A stretch of DNA of 64,000 nucleotides from Anagrus nilaparvatae (Eukaryota > Arthropoda > Insecta > Hymenoptera > Mymaridae): positions 12,504,001 to 12,568,000 of the forward strand of contig JAKSXM010000263.1 of the NCBI GenBank assembly GCA_022575985.1, written 5' to 3'. Positions 11,373-20,700 of this stretch are shown piece after piece. Under the pieces are notes generated by a model. That model ran no database searches. It was given only the letters and a program-made list of their open reading frames with translations, and was not told where the DNA came from. The position numbers and the translations under genes are program-made. Position 1 is the stretch's first letter. Every line of letters starts with the position of its first letter.

Positions 11373-11490
11373 TTGTTATTTTGTATTTATTAGAATAAAA
11401 GATTTTTATTGTTTTTTAAAAAAAAATAATTTGTTTTGTTACCTTTTTTTTTTTTGTTTTCTCTTAGTACTCTTGTATATCAATCTTTTT

Positions 11491-11820
11491 TTACTCGTCC
11501 TCGTCCTCTGTACTGATATCACTATCACTACTGTAGCCTAATATATCTCCTGATGAATACCCGTCATCTGGAATGTGTAATCCGTACACGTGTATGGACT
11601 CCCAAGCCCACTTCCATAGCAATCTTGATATAGGCCCGCTGAGTTCACTATTCATTTTCCTTATTATTACCAGTTCATCTCTTACATCCGATTTTCTGAG
11701 ATCATATGTTGTTAACGGCAGTTTCTCAATTTTTTTTAATGTTAACAAAAATCTAAATTTGTTATGTAAATTTTTTCTTAAAGATTTCTGATATAATCTT
11801 AGCTTGTTCAAGGCACTCAT
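11491..11820 (-). CDS. Orphan accessory ORF (109 aa, basic N-terminus, acidic tail)
   Basis: The ATG at 11820 is chosen because the longer reading frame begins only with GTG. The protein has a Lys/Arg-rich N-terminal third (NKLRLYQKSLRKNLHNKFRF), a Trp-containing middle (LLWKWAWESIHVYGL) and a Ser/Asp/Glu-rich tail (DSDISTEDEDE) that looks like a casein-kinase-type acidic region. No family is recognised. It is in the sense orientation of the element, after the env genes, so it would need a spliced subgenomic mRNA. A possible acceptor TTTTTGCCAG lies about 30 nt upstream. It is tail-to-tail with the JmjC-like gene, about 90 bp from the latter's polyA signal. Confidence 0.6.
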   Translation of the reverse strand: MSALNKLRLYQKSLRKNLHNKFRFLLTLKKIEKLPLTTYDLRKSDVRDELVIIRKMNSELSGPISRLLWKWAWESIHVYGLHIPDDGYSSGDILGYSSDSDISTEDEDE

Positions 11821-12097
11821 GTTGACGATCACTGTTCTTAAATTGTACTGGCAAAAATAAATAACTTTATTGCGTTTCTAGTTTTTTATTTTCGAATATA
11901 TATATTTTTTTTTGTATTTAATGATTTTTTTATTCTTCTACGAAATCTTAATTTGAATAAAAAAAAATTCTTTATTTTATGAGTTTGTTGCCCCGAACTT
12001 TGGATTTTAATATTGGTCCTTTCTGATTGATTCCTTTAGTACCAATTTATACCTTGTGTGAGTAGCTTCGATAATTAAACTGATATAATTTAAAAAT

Positions 12098-12520
12098 ATG
12101 CGAGTTATGGATCTTTGCAACCACAAAGGCCGTTATGTGGCCGTGCTGAATGATGGAGATGCCTTTGAAGTGGAGTATCTGGTATGATTAAAACTGTTGT
12201 TCAAAATAAATGGTTGATTTTTGCTAAAAGATCTTTCTCTTTTTGTATTTTTGTAGTGGGACTATTGTTGTATTTTGTCTAAGTTTTCCAAAAAGACTCC
12301 TTTACAGCATGTATTGCAACGGATCCCTTATCGAGGAGATCAAGACGAATGGTGGTATAATTTGGTAAGTTGTTTCCTGTGTGTGTTTACTCCTTATAAT
12401 AGCAAAAAAAAATGTTTTATTTATATATTGTTTTAGTTTGATACTTATAACCGCATCTGGTTGTATGAAGAAGGTCAGCTTTCGGATTCACAAGGTGTTT
12501 TTGACCTCTTTTTTGACTAA
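12098..12520 (+). CDS. Antisense three-exon microgene A (91 aa, Trp/Asp-rich)
   Basis: Exons 12098-12181, 12257-12364 and 12437-12520 are joined by introns with canonical GTATGA...TTGTAG and GTAAGT...TTTTAG ends. All exon lengths are multiples of three (84, 108 and 84 nt), giving 91 residues with a good ATG and TAA. Exon 2 starts at a Trp (WDYCCILSKF) and ends QDEWWYNL. The gene is paralogous to the microgene at 17233-17644: the same three exons, phase-0 introns and a 108-nt exon 2, with conserved W, P, VL and D-EWW positions. No known family is recognised. It lies between two sense ORFs on the opposite strand. Confidence 0.75.
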
Positions 12521-12634
12521 TCTATGTAATTTTATTTATTTGTACGAATAATCTAATATATTTCTTATTTATTTTAAACTTGATTGATTATACTTAATTT
12601 TATTACCCGTATACCGAAATTATTTTATCCTTAT

Positions 12635-13363
12635 TTACTTAACTACTACTTCTTGTATGGTTACATATCCTCTCTTAAAGACTTCTTTTTTGTTTATTCT
12701 TAACTTTTTCGTGCATTTTGAACAGTGTGATATTTCCAAAAAATTTACCACTTTCCTTTTACAATTGAGGCATTTGCTGACTCTTTTCCTAAAAACTAAT
12801 GCATGTGAACATCCTACTAGATTCCAACTTACTATGTTCCAGTTTAAATTCGAATAACAGTCTTGGCAGAGTAGCTTTAATCTTTCTGAATTATGTGACA
12901 GCTTGGCTTTAGCAATAAATACTGTTTCTTTAGATGTTTTCATGCAATAGTAGTGAGTATCAATTTTGGTTAATGATTTAGTTATATTCTCAGCATATCT
13001 GTCCAGAAGTTCTAAGGTGTCATAGTTTATATCATATAACCAGCGGGGTGGGTTGGCAAATTTTAACTGATTGTCGATTTCCTCTACCGCTTCAGTGATT
13101 GCTTTAAAAATCTTTCTACGATGTTTGCTTAAGGCTAGTATTTGAGTGAAAATTATGGTGGGGTTGGTAGGCGTATTAACTTCTTGTGTTTTTACTATTT
13201 CGCATATTCCCTCAAGTATATGCCTTTTCGAGATCTTACTGGTTATGATTTTCATTAACTTCTCGGTCTTAAAAGGGCAGTGACCTTCTGGTTCTGAAAT
13301 TGCCCTAATAAGTGATGGGATAGCCTCCTTGACTAGATCTACGTTGAGAATTGAGCTTGCCAT
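12635..13363 (-). CDS. Orphan accessory ORF (242 aa) with cysteine-rich C-terminus
   Basis: An intact ORF with an ATG at 13363. The N-terminal 150 residues look helical and mostly charged. The C-terminal third holds paired cysteines: LCQDCYSNLNWN, GCSHALVF, SKCLNCKRK and SHCSKCTKK, suggesting one or two structural zinc sites. It ends in a Lys-rich segment. There is no signal peptide or membrane span, so it is probably intracellular. It follows the F-like env on the sense strand of the element. I do not recognise the family; a regulatory or nucleic-acid-binding role would be a guess from the zinc-like cysteines. Confidence 0.65.
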   Translation of the reverse strand: MASSILNVDLVKEAIPSLIRAISEPEGHCPFKTEKLMKIITSKISKRHILEGICEIVKTQEVNTPTNPTIIFTQILALSKHRRKIFKAITEAVEEIDNQLKFANPPRWLYDINYDTLELLDRYAENITKSLTKIDTHYYCMKTSKETVFIAKAKLSHNSERLKLLCQDCYSNLNWNIVSWNLVGCSHALVFRKRVSKCLNCKRKVVNFLEISHCSKCTKKLRINKKEVFKRGYVTIQEVVVK

Positions 13364-13512
13364 GTTAAAAATTTATTTTTATTTCTTGATCAAGCTGTAT
13401 GTCTGCCTATGAATAAAAAGAAAAGAGAGCGAAGACTGATAAATTTGTTTTTTTTTTTTTTTTTGATATTATTGTAAAAAGGTAAGAGTGATAGTAAGAA
13501 GAGGTATTGTTC

Positions 13513-14899
13513 CTAATTTTTAAATTCTACTGCACTTACGTAACTCTCGCTAATGAGATTTGGGTCGTTAATTCTTCTATACCTTCTTTTTGAGTATAAG
13601 TAACGTGCTAGACAGCCTACGATATTTAATGTGACAATGACTAGCATCACTCCGAGCCACAGATTATCATTCTGAGGATCTTTTTCGTTTTCTATGATTG
13701 GCTCCGTGATAGTTTCGGGAGTTGCTAAAAATTCTGATATATCTCCAGATTCTAGATTGCCATGGGGCGTGACTAAGCGTGGCATAGTGTTGTCTGTCCC
13801 CTTATAAATTTCGGATCCTATTATGATTTCACAAGAGGAGGGGAGTTTCACTACTCCGTAACCTTTCAAATATTTGATTTGATTGAAATTAACGCACTTG
13901 ATTTTTGTTTTTGCTTCGTCTATAAATGAATAGACGATCCCTGACCTAGTTCTTTCAATAACCGGTCCGGTAGCAATTTGTGTTTCGGTGGGGCACCTTA
14001 ATGTATTTAATTTTAATAATTCTTCTTCACAGCTTATCTTTGTGCTAATTATAGGTGCTCTTTTTAAATATAAATCTTCGCTATTGCAGTCTATCGAGTG
14101 TTGCATTTCGGATTCGGATAAAAAAAATGACCGGCCCCCTTCTTGAGTGATGGCTAGAAAATCGTTTTTATAGGCTACTCTTATAGCTAATGTTTGTTGT
14201 CCTATTTCTAGAAAGTTTGGCATACGGTGTAGTCTATATGCGGTGAATTCTTCATTCTGTACTGTTGGAACTTTGAGGATGAAAGCTAGGGTGTTATTGC
14301 TTAGTTTCTTTACTTCCATGTCTATCCTAAATTTGCATTTTTCTATGGGCAATATTTCTTCCTTAAAAAATCGGTCAAGTCTATTGCGTATTCCTATAAT
14401 CTAGAGGCTGTTCGAATTTTCTTGTGATTTCCATTATTTCTGTGATTTTTTCTAAAATTTCAGTTAATGCTTCTGTATCTGATTTGCTGACATTGGTATA
14501 TGAGTATGTTTCAGCCCAGATATTTTTGAGCTGTAATTCGTATTTATTTAAGAAATATATTGCTCTTGGGTCGTTTGTAAATTGTATTTCTGTTTCGTTG
14601 CTCAATGCTTCAAATTTACTGTTTTCTTGAATTTCTACGTCTCGCATAAGAGAGCGGAATTTGTTGCCGACATAAATGAGTCTTGAGGCATTGGTTGATT
14701 TTTTTATATGTAACTGGACTAGATCATTTTGTATGTTTAAATCAAATAGTGTGAATATTTGTATAGGTTGGTTAAGAATCTTGATTTTAGCTTCCTCTTC
14801 GTAAAATATTCCGGCGTTATTTTGTAAATCGAAGATTTTGGGTCGGTTTGATGCTAGTGCTTGTCCTAAGCATAACGTAATCCAAATTGTGAGAATCAT
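13513..14899 (-). pseudogene. env: Baculovirus-F-like (errantiviral) Env, split by a frameshift
   Basis: Two minus-strand ORFs (14899-14381 and from about 14400 to 13513) in different frames overlap by a few codons, and together resemble the F-like Env of insect errantiviruses. The first begins with a signal peptide (MILTIWITLCLGQALAS) and the family-like LQNNAGIFYE. The second holds spaced cysteines (KISCEEELL, TLRCPTE, IKCVNF, PSSCEIII), then a transmembrane segment (WLGVMLVIVTLNIVGCLA) and a short basic tail. The second ORF has no ATG at its head, which supports one broken gene over two genes. Such proteins are class I-type fusogens in the envelope. As written the sequence cannot make one continuous Env unless the shift is programmed or a sequencing error. 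Confidence 0.7.
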
Positions 14900-14998
14900 C
14901 TTGAATTTTAATTATATACATTTTTTATTAGGAACAATAATATTATATATTTATAAAGAATAGAGACAGAAAGAGATATTTATAGTAAAGTAAAAAAG

Positions 14999-15002
<4 letters not shown>

Positions 15003-15034
<32 letters not shown>
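15003..15034 (-). repeat. A(32) tract just downstream of the glycoprotein stop
   Basis: In element sense, a run of 32 A residues begins 9 nt after the glycoprotein stop codon. A second A-run of about 18 (13448-13465) lies about 50 nt after the F-like Env stop. These may be simple homopolymers, or relics of poly(A) tails from mRNAs captured into the element. Confidence 0.8.
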
Positions 15035-15035
<1 letters not shown>

Positions 15036-15043
15036 TTAATGAA

Positions 15044-17032
15044 TTATTCATTAATGATATTTTCGGGTTGTCTTCTGCCTAGTAGTGGATATAGCGTATG
15101 TGTGGCGTCTATTTCTATGTGTGGTTCCACTACTGGTTCGGGAGCGGTGGGGATTGTGACTGGATTTTCAGTGGGTGGATTCTCTGTTTGACGATTTAGC
15201 TCCGTTCCTATGTGTAATAATAATTGCGTTAATGAATCCCAAACCGCGCCGATTATATGAATCGAGAATCCATAAACGCTATAAAGTGCTACAGCATGTA
15301 AACTAGTATCTATAAAGAATTTTACTAGCCTGCATATTACGAATATGCCTAATATACCACTAGATAGTGTGCCGAAAGCTACGAAACGGCCCCAAAAATG
15401 CTCCCATGTTGATTTTATTATTTTTTGTAAGGATTCTGAGTTAAATAAATATGATGGGTTGTAATTTTCACCTGTTACGTTCCTTCCTAACATGCCTCTG
15501 GCTATCGTATTTAAAACTGCTGCTCTTTCTAATGGGAACATTACGTAGTCCTTTAGCTTTTTCAATTGTGATGGGGTATATATTCCGGCCTCGGCTAGAT
15601 TTTTTGGATCGACATATTTCCATGAACCTTTGGTTTCTGGGGATAAGATCTGTGGTGCAGGGGCTTCTACGGCTTCAGGCATGAGTTTGAACCATTTTTG
15701 ACCTAAGTAGTACATTGGTGGTACCAGTGCATTGCAAGTGGTTCTTGTTCCGGTAGTTAGTAAGATGTGTGACCGAGGTGTCATAAAATATGGCTTACCG
15801 TCCTTGTAGACAGGCATTTCTTGGTAGCAGGTGTCTACCTTTCGGTAGGTTACTGGTACACCTACACATTTTATGAGGTTTATGGTTTCTCCACTGATTA
15901 AACCCATGTGGCCTCCACGGTTAAGAACTTGCATGCTGAATAAGTCTGGTTGCAATTGCGCTATATTTAGTGCATTTCTAATTACCTTCTTCTCGAGGTT
16001 GCATTTTTGTAAAAGCAAATCGTGATATAAGTTTTGCATTTGTACCTTCAGGTGTTTTTCAACGTAAATGAATTTAGAATTCATATAGGTTAAAAGGTCA
16101 ATATTTTCTGGAGAAGTATCTTCAGGAATTTCCAATAATTCTGGTCTTTCTCCTTCGTAGATGGTAATCCTCGGATGTGATGTCCTATATAGCTGATTAG
16201 AGCATATAGTGGTTGTGCCTTGAACCGTAAAAGCGAATACTATTGATGTCTCTAAGGCAAAAACGGGATTATCTGGTTTTAGCGGGTCTATAATTTTGTC
16301 CACTATGCCGGTATATAACTTTGAGTATTTTTCTCTACAGTTATCTCTTGGTGTAGCGTCCCAGTAGACCTCTCCTCCGTAAAGATCCGTACAAGATTCG
16401 TCTGATAGTTTGCAACGAGTTCCTGTATTTAAGATTACTTGATCGTTGTTAAGATATACTGTGGCATAATAATCCTCTAAAGTTATTTTTACATAACCAT
16501 CGACTATTACTTCGGTCCAAGCTCCATACGGGTCTATGTAAGGAGCATTCGTGCATTTAGTGCCCTTTTCGCCTTTGTGTCCTGCTAGTTGTACTGGTGT
16601 AGTAATAGATCCATTAGCTCTTAGCCCAGGGATAGTTATTGAATTCCTAAATGCTAAGGTCCTAGTGCGATGCATTTGGTCACATATCATTCTTGTTGTG
16701 GGTTCAATATACGATACTTTTCCCATTTCGATATCTTTAGGAATACTTGATCGATACCATGACTCATCACAATAAGATATTTGTCTGGTAACTTCTATTT
16801 TGCATAAATATGTTTTTACTTTTGAATAATCATTTAATTGTACAAGTGCTATCTTTGCTTTTTCTATTATTACATTTGGTTTATCTGGGATACGACATTC
16901 TCCCACATCTATAAGTGAAAAGGTAGTTACGTTTGTATATTGTTGTCCGCAATCGTAGGCTATTATAGATTGTGCAATGATTATTTTTAAATACGTAGCC
17001 AGGCATAGAATTGCGATACATATTAACTGCAT
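15044..17032 (-). CDS. Chuvirus/mononegavirus-type glycoprotein (second envelope gene)
   Basis: An intact 662-residue type I membrane glycoprotein. It has an N-terminal signal peptide (residues 1-20), then the family-like start YDCGQQYTNVTTFSLIDVGEC and many paired cysteines, for example VKTYLCKIEV, ISYCDESWY and GTRCKLSDESC. NGS and NVT sequons can be N-glycosylated. A hydrophobic region at about 570-630 (FGTLSSGILGIFVICRL and following) is the membrane anchor, followed by a Pro-rich cytoplasmic tail. Length and pattern fit glycoproteins of chuviruses (Jingchuvirales), which are known to have been captured by arthropod retroelements. In the element it would mediate entry, unlike the F-like Env beside it. 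A pyrimidine-rich acceptor (TCTATTTTTTTTAG) lies 9 nt before the ATG, consistent with a spliced env mRNA. The assignment is from pattern memory, not a search. Confidence 0.7.
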   Translation of the reverse strand: MQLICIAILCLATYLKIIIAQSIIAYDCGQQYTNVTTFSLIDVGECRIPDKPNVIIEKAKIALVQLNDYSKVKTYLCKIEVTRQISYCDESWYRSSIPKDIEMGKVSYIEPTTRMICDQMHRTRTLAFRNSITIPGLRANGSITTPVQLAGHKGEKGTKCTNAPYIDPYGAWTEVIVDGYVKITLEDYYATVYLNNDQVILNTGTRCKLSDESCTDLYGGEVYWDATPRDNCREKYSKLYTGIVDKIIDPLKPDNPVFALETSIVFAFTVQGTTTICSNQLYRTSHPRITIYEGERPELLEIPEDTSPENIDLLTYMNSKFIYVEKHLKVQMQNLYHDLLLQKCNLEKKVIRNALNIAQLQPDLFSMQVLNRGGHMGLISGETINLIKCVGVPVTYRKVDTCYQEMPVYKDGKPYFMTPRSHILLTTGTRTTCNALVPPMYYLGQKWFKLMPEAVEAPAPQILSPETKGSWKYVDPKNLAEAGIYTPSQLKKLKDYVMFPLERAAVLNTIARGMLGRNVTGENYNPSYLFNSESLQKIIKSTWEHFWGRFVAFGTLSSGILGIFVICRLVKFFIDTSLHAVALYSVYGFSIHIIGAVWDSLTQLLLHIGTELNRQTENPPTENPVTIPTAPEPVVEPHIEIDATHTLYPLLGRRQPENIINE

Positions 17033-17232
17033 TATTATAAGCTAAAAAAAATAGAGTTTTAATTAAATATTTTTAATAAAAAATAAAAAACGTGATTTTA
17101 AAGAAATGTAAAAACTAGAATCTGTCTTTTGCCCCTTCCATTTTTGTATGGTGAAAGTGGCTGAAGAAAAAAAAATTTCAAATTCTCTACAGTCTGTCTT
17201 TAACTATCGTAAAGGTGAAAGAGAAAAAAAAA

Positions 17233-17644
17233 ATGAATCGCGAAGTTTATATGAATAACCATGCTGGACGAAATATTACAAGAATCGTGGATAAAACTAC
17301 TATGAATCGTTTGGTAAGTTCTAAAGAGACGAATATTGTTGCTTGTTTATTTTTTTCTCTTTTTGACTAAAAAAACAATGTATTATTATTTATAGTGGAA
17401 CTTTGCACTGATAAGGGCGTTTTATGACGGGGATACACCCTTTGCATGGGTGTTACGGCAATTAGATGGATATCAGGACGATGATGAGTGGTGGTGGCCG
17501 ATCGTAAGTAATTATATCTAATTTATTTTATATAAAAAAAAAACTTGAAAGTTTTAAAGTTTTTATTGTTTTTTCTAGCTATGTAAACGGGAATTACGCT
17601 GGTTAAGGGGTCTTGATCGTTTCGAGGATCATACTTTATTTTAA
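17233..17644 (+). CDS. Antisense three-exon microgene B (84 aa, Trp/Asp-rich)
   Basis: Exons 17233-17313, 17396-17503 and 17579-17644 (81, 108 and 66 nt) have GTAAGT...TATAG and GTAAGT...TTCTAG introns, both in phase 0. The 84-residue product starts MNREVYMNNHAGR. Exon 2 begins WNFALIRAF and ends DDDEWWWPI. It aligns with microgene A (12098-12520): a Trp opens exon 2, then a P-x(2)-VL(R/Q) block and an acidic EWW near the exon end. It occupies the pol-glycoprotein gap on the opposite strand, and its polyA signal (AATAAA at 17644) faces the pol 3' end. The function is unknown; I recognise no family. Confidence 0.75.
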
Positions 17645-17749
17645 ATAAAAATGATAATTGTATGTGTGTAAAAAAAGTTGTGTACTGTTTTTAATAAAAT
17701 TATTTTAAAAAAAATTTTATTCCTGCTTTATTTTTATTTATTAGATTAT

Positions 17750-20700
17750 TTAATCATCTAAAGGAAATTTGGCCAATATGTTTGATTTTCGAGCTCTATT
17801 GGAATGGATTATATCGTAATGATCTGGCCCTGTCTTGATTTTTAGATTCCCATCTGGGTAAGTTTCCGCTACGGCGAAAGGTCCTCTGCTTTGGTCGCTG
17901 AACTTATGTATTTTACCTCCCTCCGTCAAACAAATATTGTCTCCTACTTTAAAATCAACGCAAACCAGTCTTTGGTCGTAATATTGTTTGTTTCTTTCCT
18001 TTGCTTTTATGATGTTTTCTCTTGCTATTCTTTGAATTTCATGTAGTTTAAGAAGGAGATCTTTCAAGTAATCGTCGATGGTTGATTCTGGCTCAGGGTC
18101 ATTGACATTTGATGGAATTCTGGCAACCCTAGCGAAAGTCAGCTCGAACGGAGTTGCTTTAGTTGCCTCGTGATATTGGGTGTTGTAAGAGAATGTTGCG
18201 AGATCAATGAACTCGTCCCAATTATCTCTCTGTTTATTGATGAACATTTTAAGGTGTTCAGTCAAGGTATGATGAAAACGTTCCACGGTGCAGCTTTGGT
18301 GGTGGTAGCTACATGTTTGTACTTGCTTTATTTTAAATACTTTTGCTACCTGTGCAAACAACTTAGACATAAAATTAGATCCCTTGTCACTCAAAACCAC
18401 GGCCGGAGATCCGAAATAACAGATGTATCTCTTAATTAGAGCGTCAGCGACGGTGCTAGCTGTTGAATTTGGTAAGGGTACGGCGACGCTAAACTTGGTC
18501 AAGTTGTCCATTATTGTTAGGATGCAGGTGTTGCCGTTTTTAGTCTCTTTTAATGGACCTACAATGTCCAGGCAAATTTTGTAACCTGCCTGCTTAGGAG
18601 TATCCGTTAAAATCATTGGCTGTTTTGTTTTTACTCTGACCAACTTTTTTAGTTGACAATCCAAGCATTGGTTTATGAAATCTTGGATTTGCTCCTGCAT
18701 TCCTTCCCAAAAATATTTCGTTTTGATTCTGCGTAATACTTTGGTGCGTCCCTTGTGACCTCCTATAAGTGACTCGTGGTAGTATCTTATTATACTTTCC
18801 CTTTCACTTTCTTTGGGTATCGTGATTTCGCCTAAGCATATTATTATCTTTGATTCATTATTGTCTTTAAAACTATTTTTCAATAGCCTTAAGACATCTA
18901 TCCAATCTATATTACATATGACCTTTGATTTGGCCATGCTAAACGATTTTATGTTTTTATCTATTGTAAGTTTACATAATTTTTCGAATAATGTTTTTAA
19001 ATTTTCAGTTGCTTGGGATATGCTTATGGTCGTATCACCCCGTATGGGAAGTATAATGTGTGATTTCGAACCAATTTTCATGAATTTTGGTATGCAGAGT
19101 TCTAATTTTATGTTTTTAGGGAGATAACCAGTGACTTGTAATTCTGTTGAGCCGATATCACATGGTTCTCCTTTTGTTGACGTAAAATATACCCAGTAGT
19201 CTTTTCTCATGTACATCTTTTCTCTTGACGACACAAGGTTGTCGGATTTCAACATATTTCTGTAAGCATTTATCTCTGACGTATTTAATTCTGCGTTGGC
19301 GAAAGGCAAGTTTTTGAAATATACAAGCTCTTCTTCCCCTTCTACCTCTCTGGACGGACCCTGCTCTTCTTGGTAATCAGCGGTTGATGTGTTTGGGACG
19401 TCATGAATGTTTGAGGTCGATGTGCTGGGAACGTCATGAAGAGTAACGGGATTTTCGCTTTCAGGAGTTACGTCTTGAGTATTTACTTTTACTTTTTGCT
19501 TTTTTCTTGGTTTTAAGGCGTCAATGGCCTCTTGGTATTTTTGGCTTTTGCCTCTGTTTCTTGTTTGCATTTTTGTCGGTACCTGAGATTCTGCGATGAT
19601 TTCTTCTGAATTTTTTTCTATTATTTGTGTTTCTGGGATGCTTTCTAAATTTCTTATTGGACAAACTGGTATCATATCGAAGTGCAGAACGTTTCTTGAT
19701 AAAGCGTCTGCATTAACGTTGCTCGCTCCTGGTTTGTATATTACCTCGTAGTCGTAGTCAGCAATTTTCAACCTCCAGCGAGCTACCCTAGAATTAGGAT
19801 CTTTTTTCGATTGCATGAATATAAGCGCTTTATGATCAGTCACTAAAAGAAATTTTCTGCCGTATAAGTAAGGGCGAAAATATTCTACTGCCCAAACGAC
19901 AGCAAGTGCTTCCTGATCAGTGACTGAATATCTTTGTTCTGCATCGTTCAGTACACGACTTGCATAAGCAACAGGTAGATCTTTACCAATTTCACCTTGT
20001 GAAAGTACTGCTCCGATACTTTTTGTACTAGCGTCTGTTGTTAATATAAAATCTCTGGAGAAATCGGGGTATTGAAGTATTGGAGCTTCACATAATTTGT
20101 CTTTTAAGATCTCAAAAGATTCCTGTGCCTTTTCATCCCACACGAATTCTTTGTCTTTTTTCAACAAAGCCGTGAGTGGTTTGGCTATTTTTGCGTACTG
20201 AGGTATATGTCTCCGATAATAACCTGTTAGCCCTAACCATTGTTTAATATTTTTCTCGTTTTTCGGAGTAGGAAAATTTCTTACTGCTTCTAATTTTCTT
20301 GGATTTGGCCTAACTCCGTCTTTAGATATTATGTGTCCTAAATACTCGACCTCTGCTTTTAGAAAAACGCATTTTTCAGGTTGTAGTTTTAAATTGGCTT
20401 CTTTTAACCTTCTCATGACTTCTTTAATTAATTCCAGAAGATGTTCAAGTGTCTTGGCATGAATTAAAAAGTCATCGATGTACGCTATCACATTGGCCAT
20501 GTCCCCAAAAATGCGTTGTATGAGACGCATGAAACTAGCTGGTGCGTTCCGAGAACCAAAGACTAGGCGGGTGTATTCGAATAACCCGTACATAGTGGCA
20601 AATGCAGTTTTGTGCCTGTCTCTTGGGTCCAACTCAATCTGTAAAAATCCTGATGCTAAATCTAAAGTACAGAAGTATTTTGACCCGTTGATAGAGTCTA

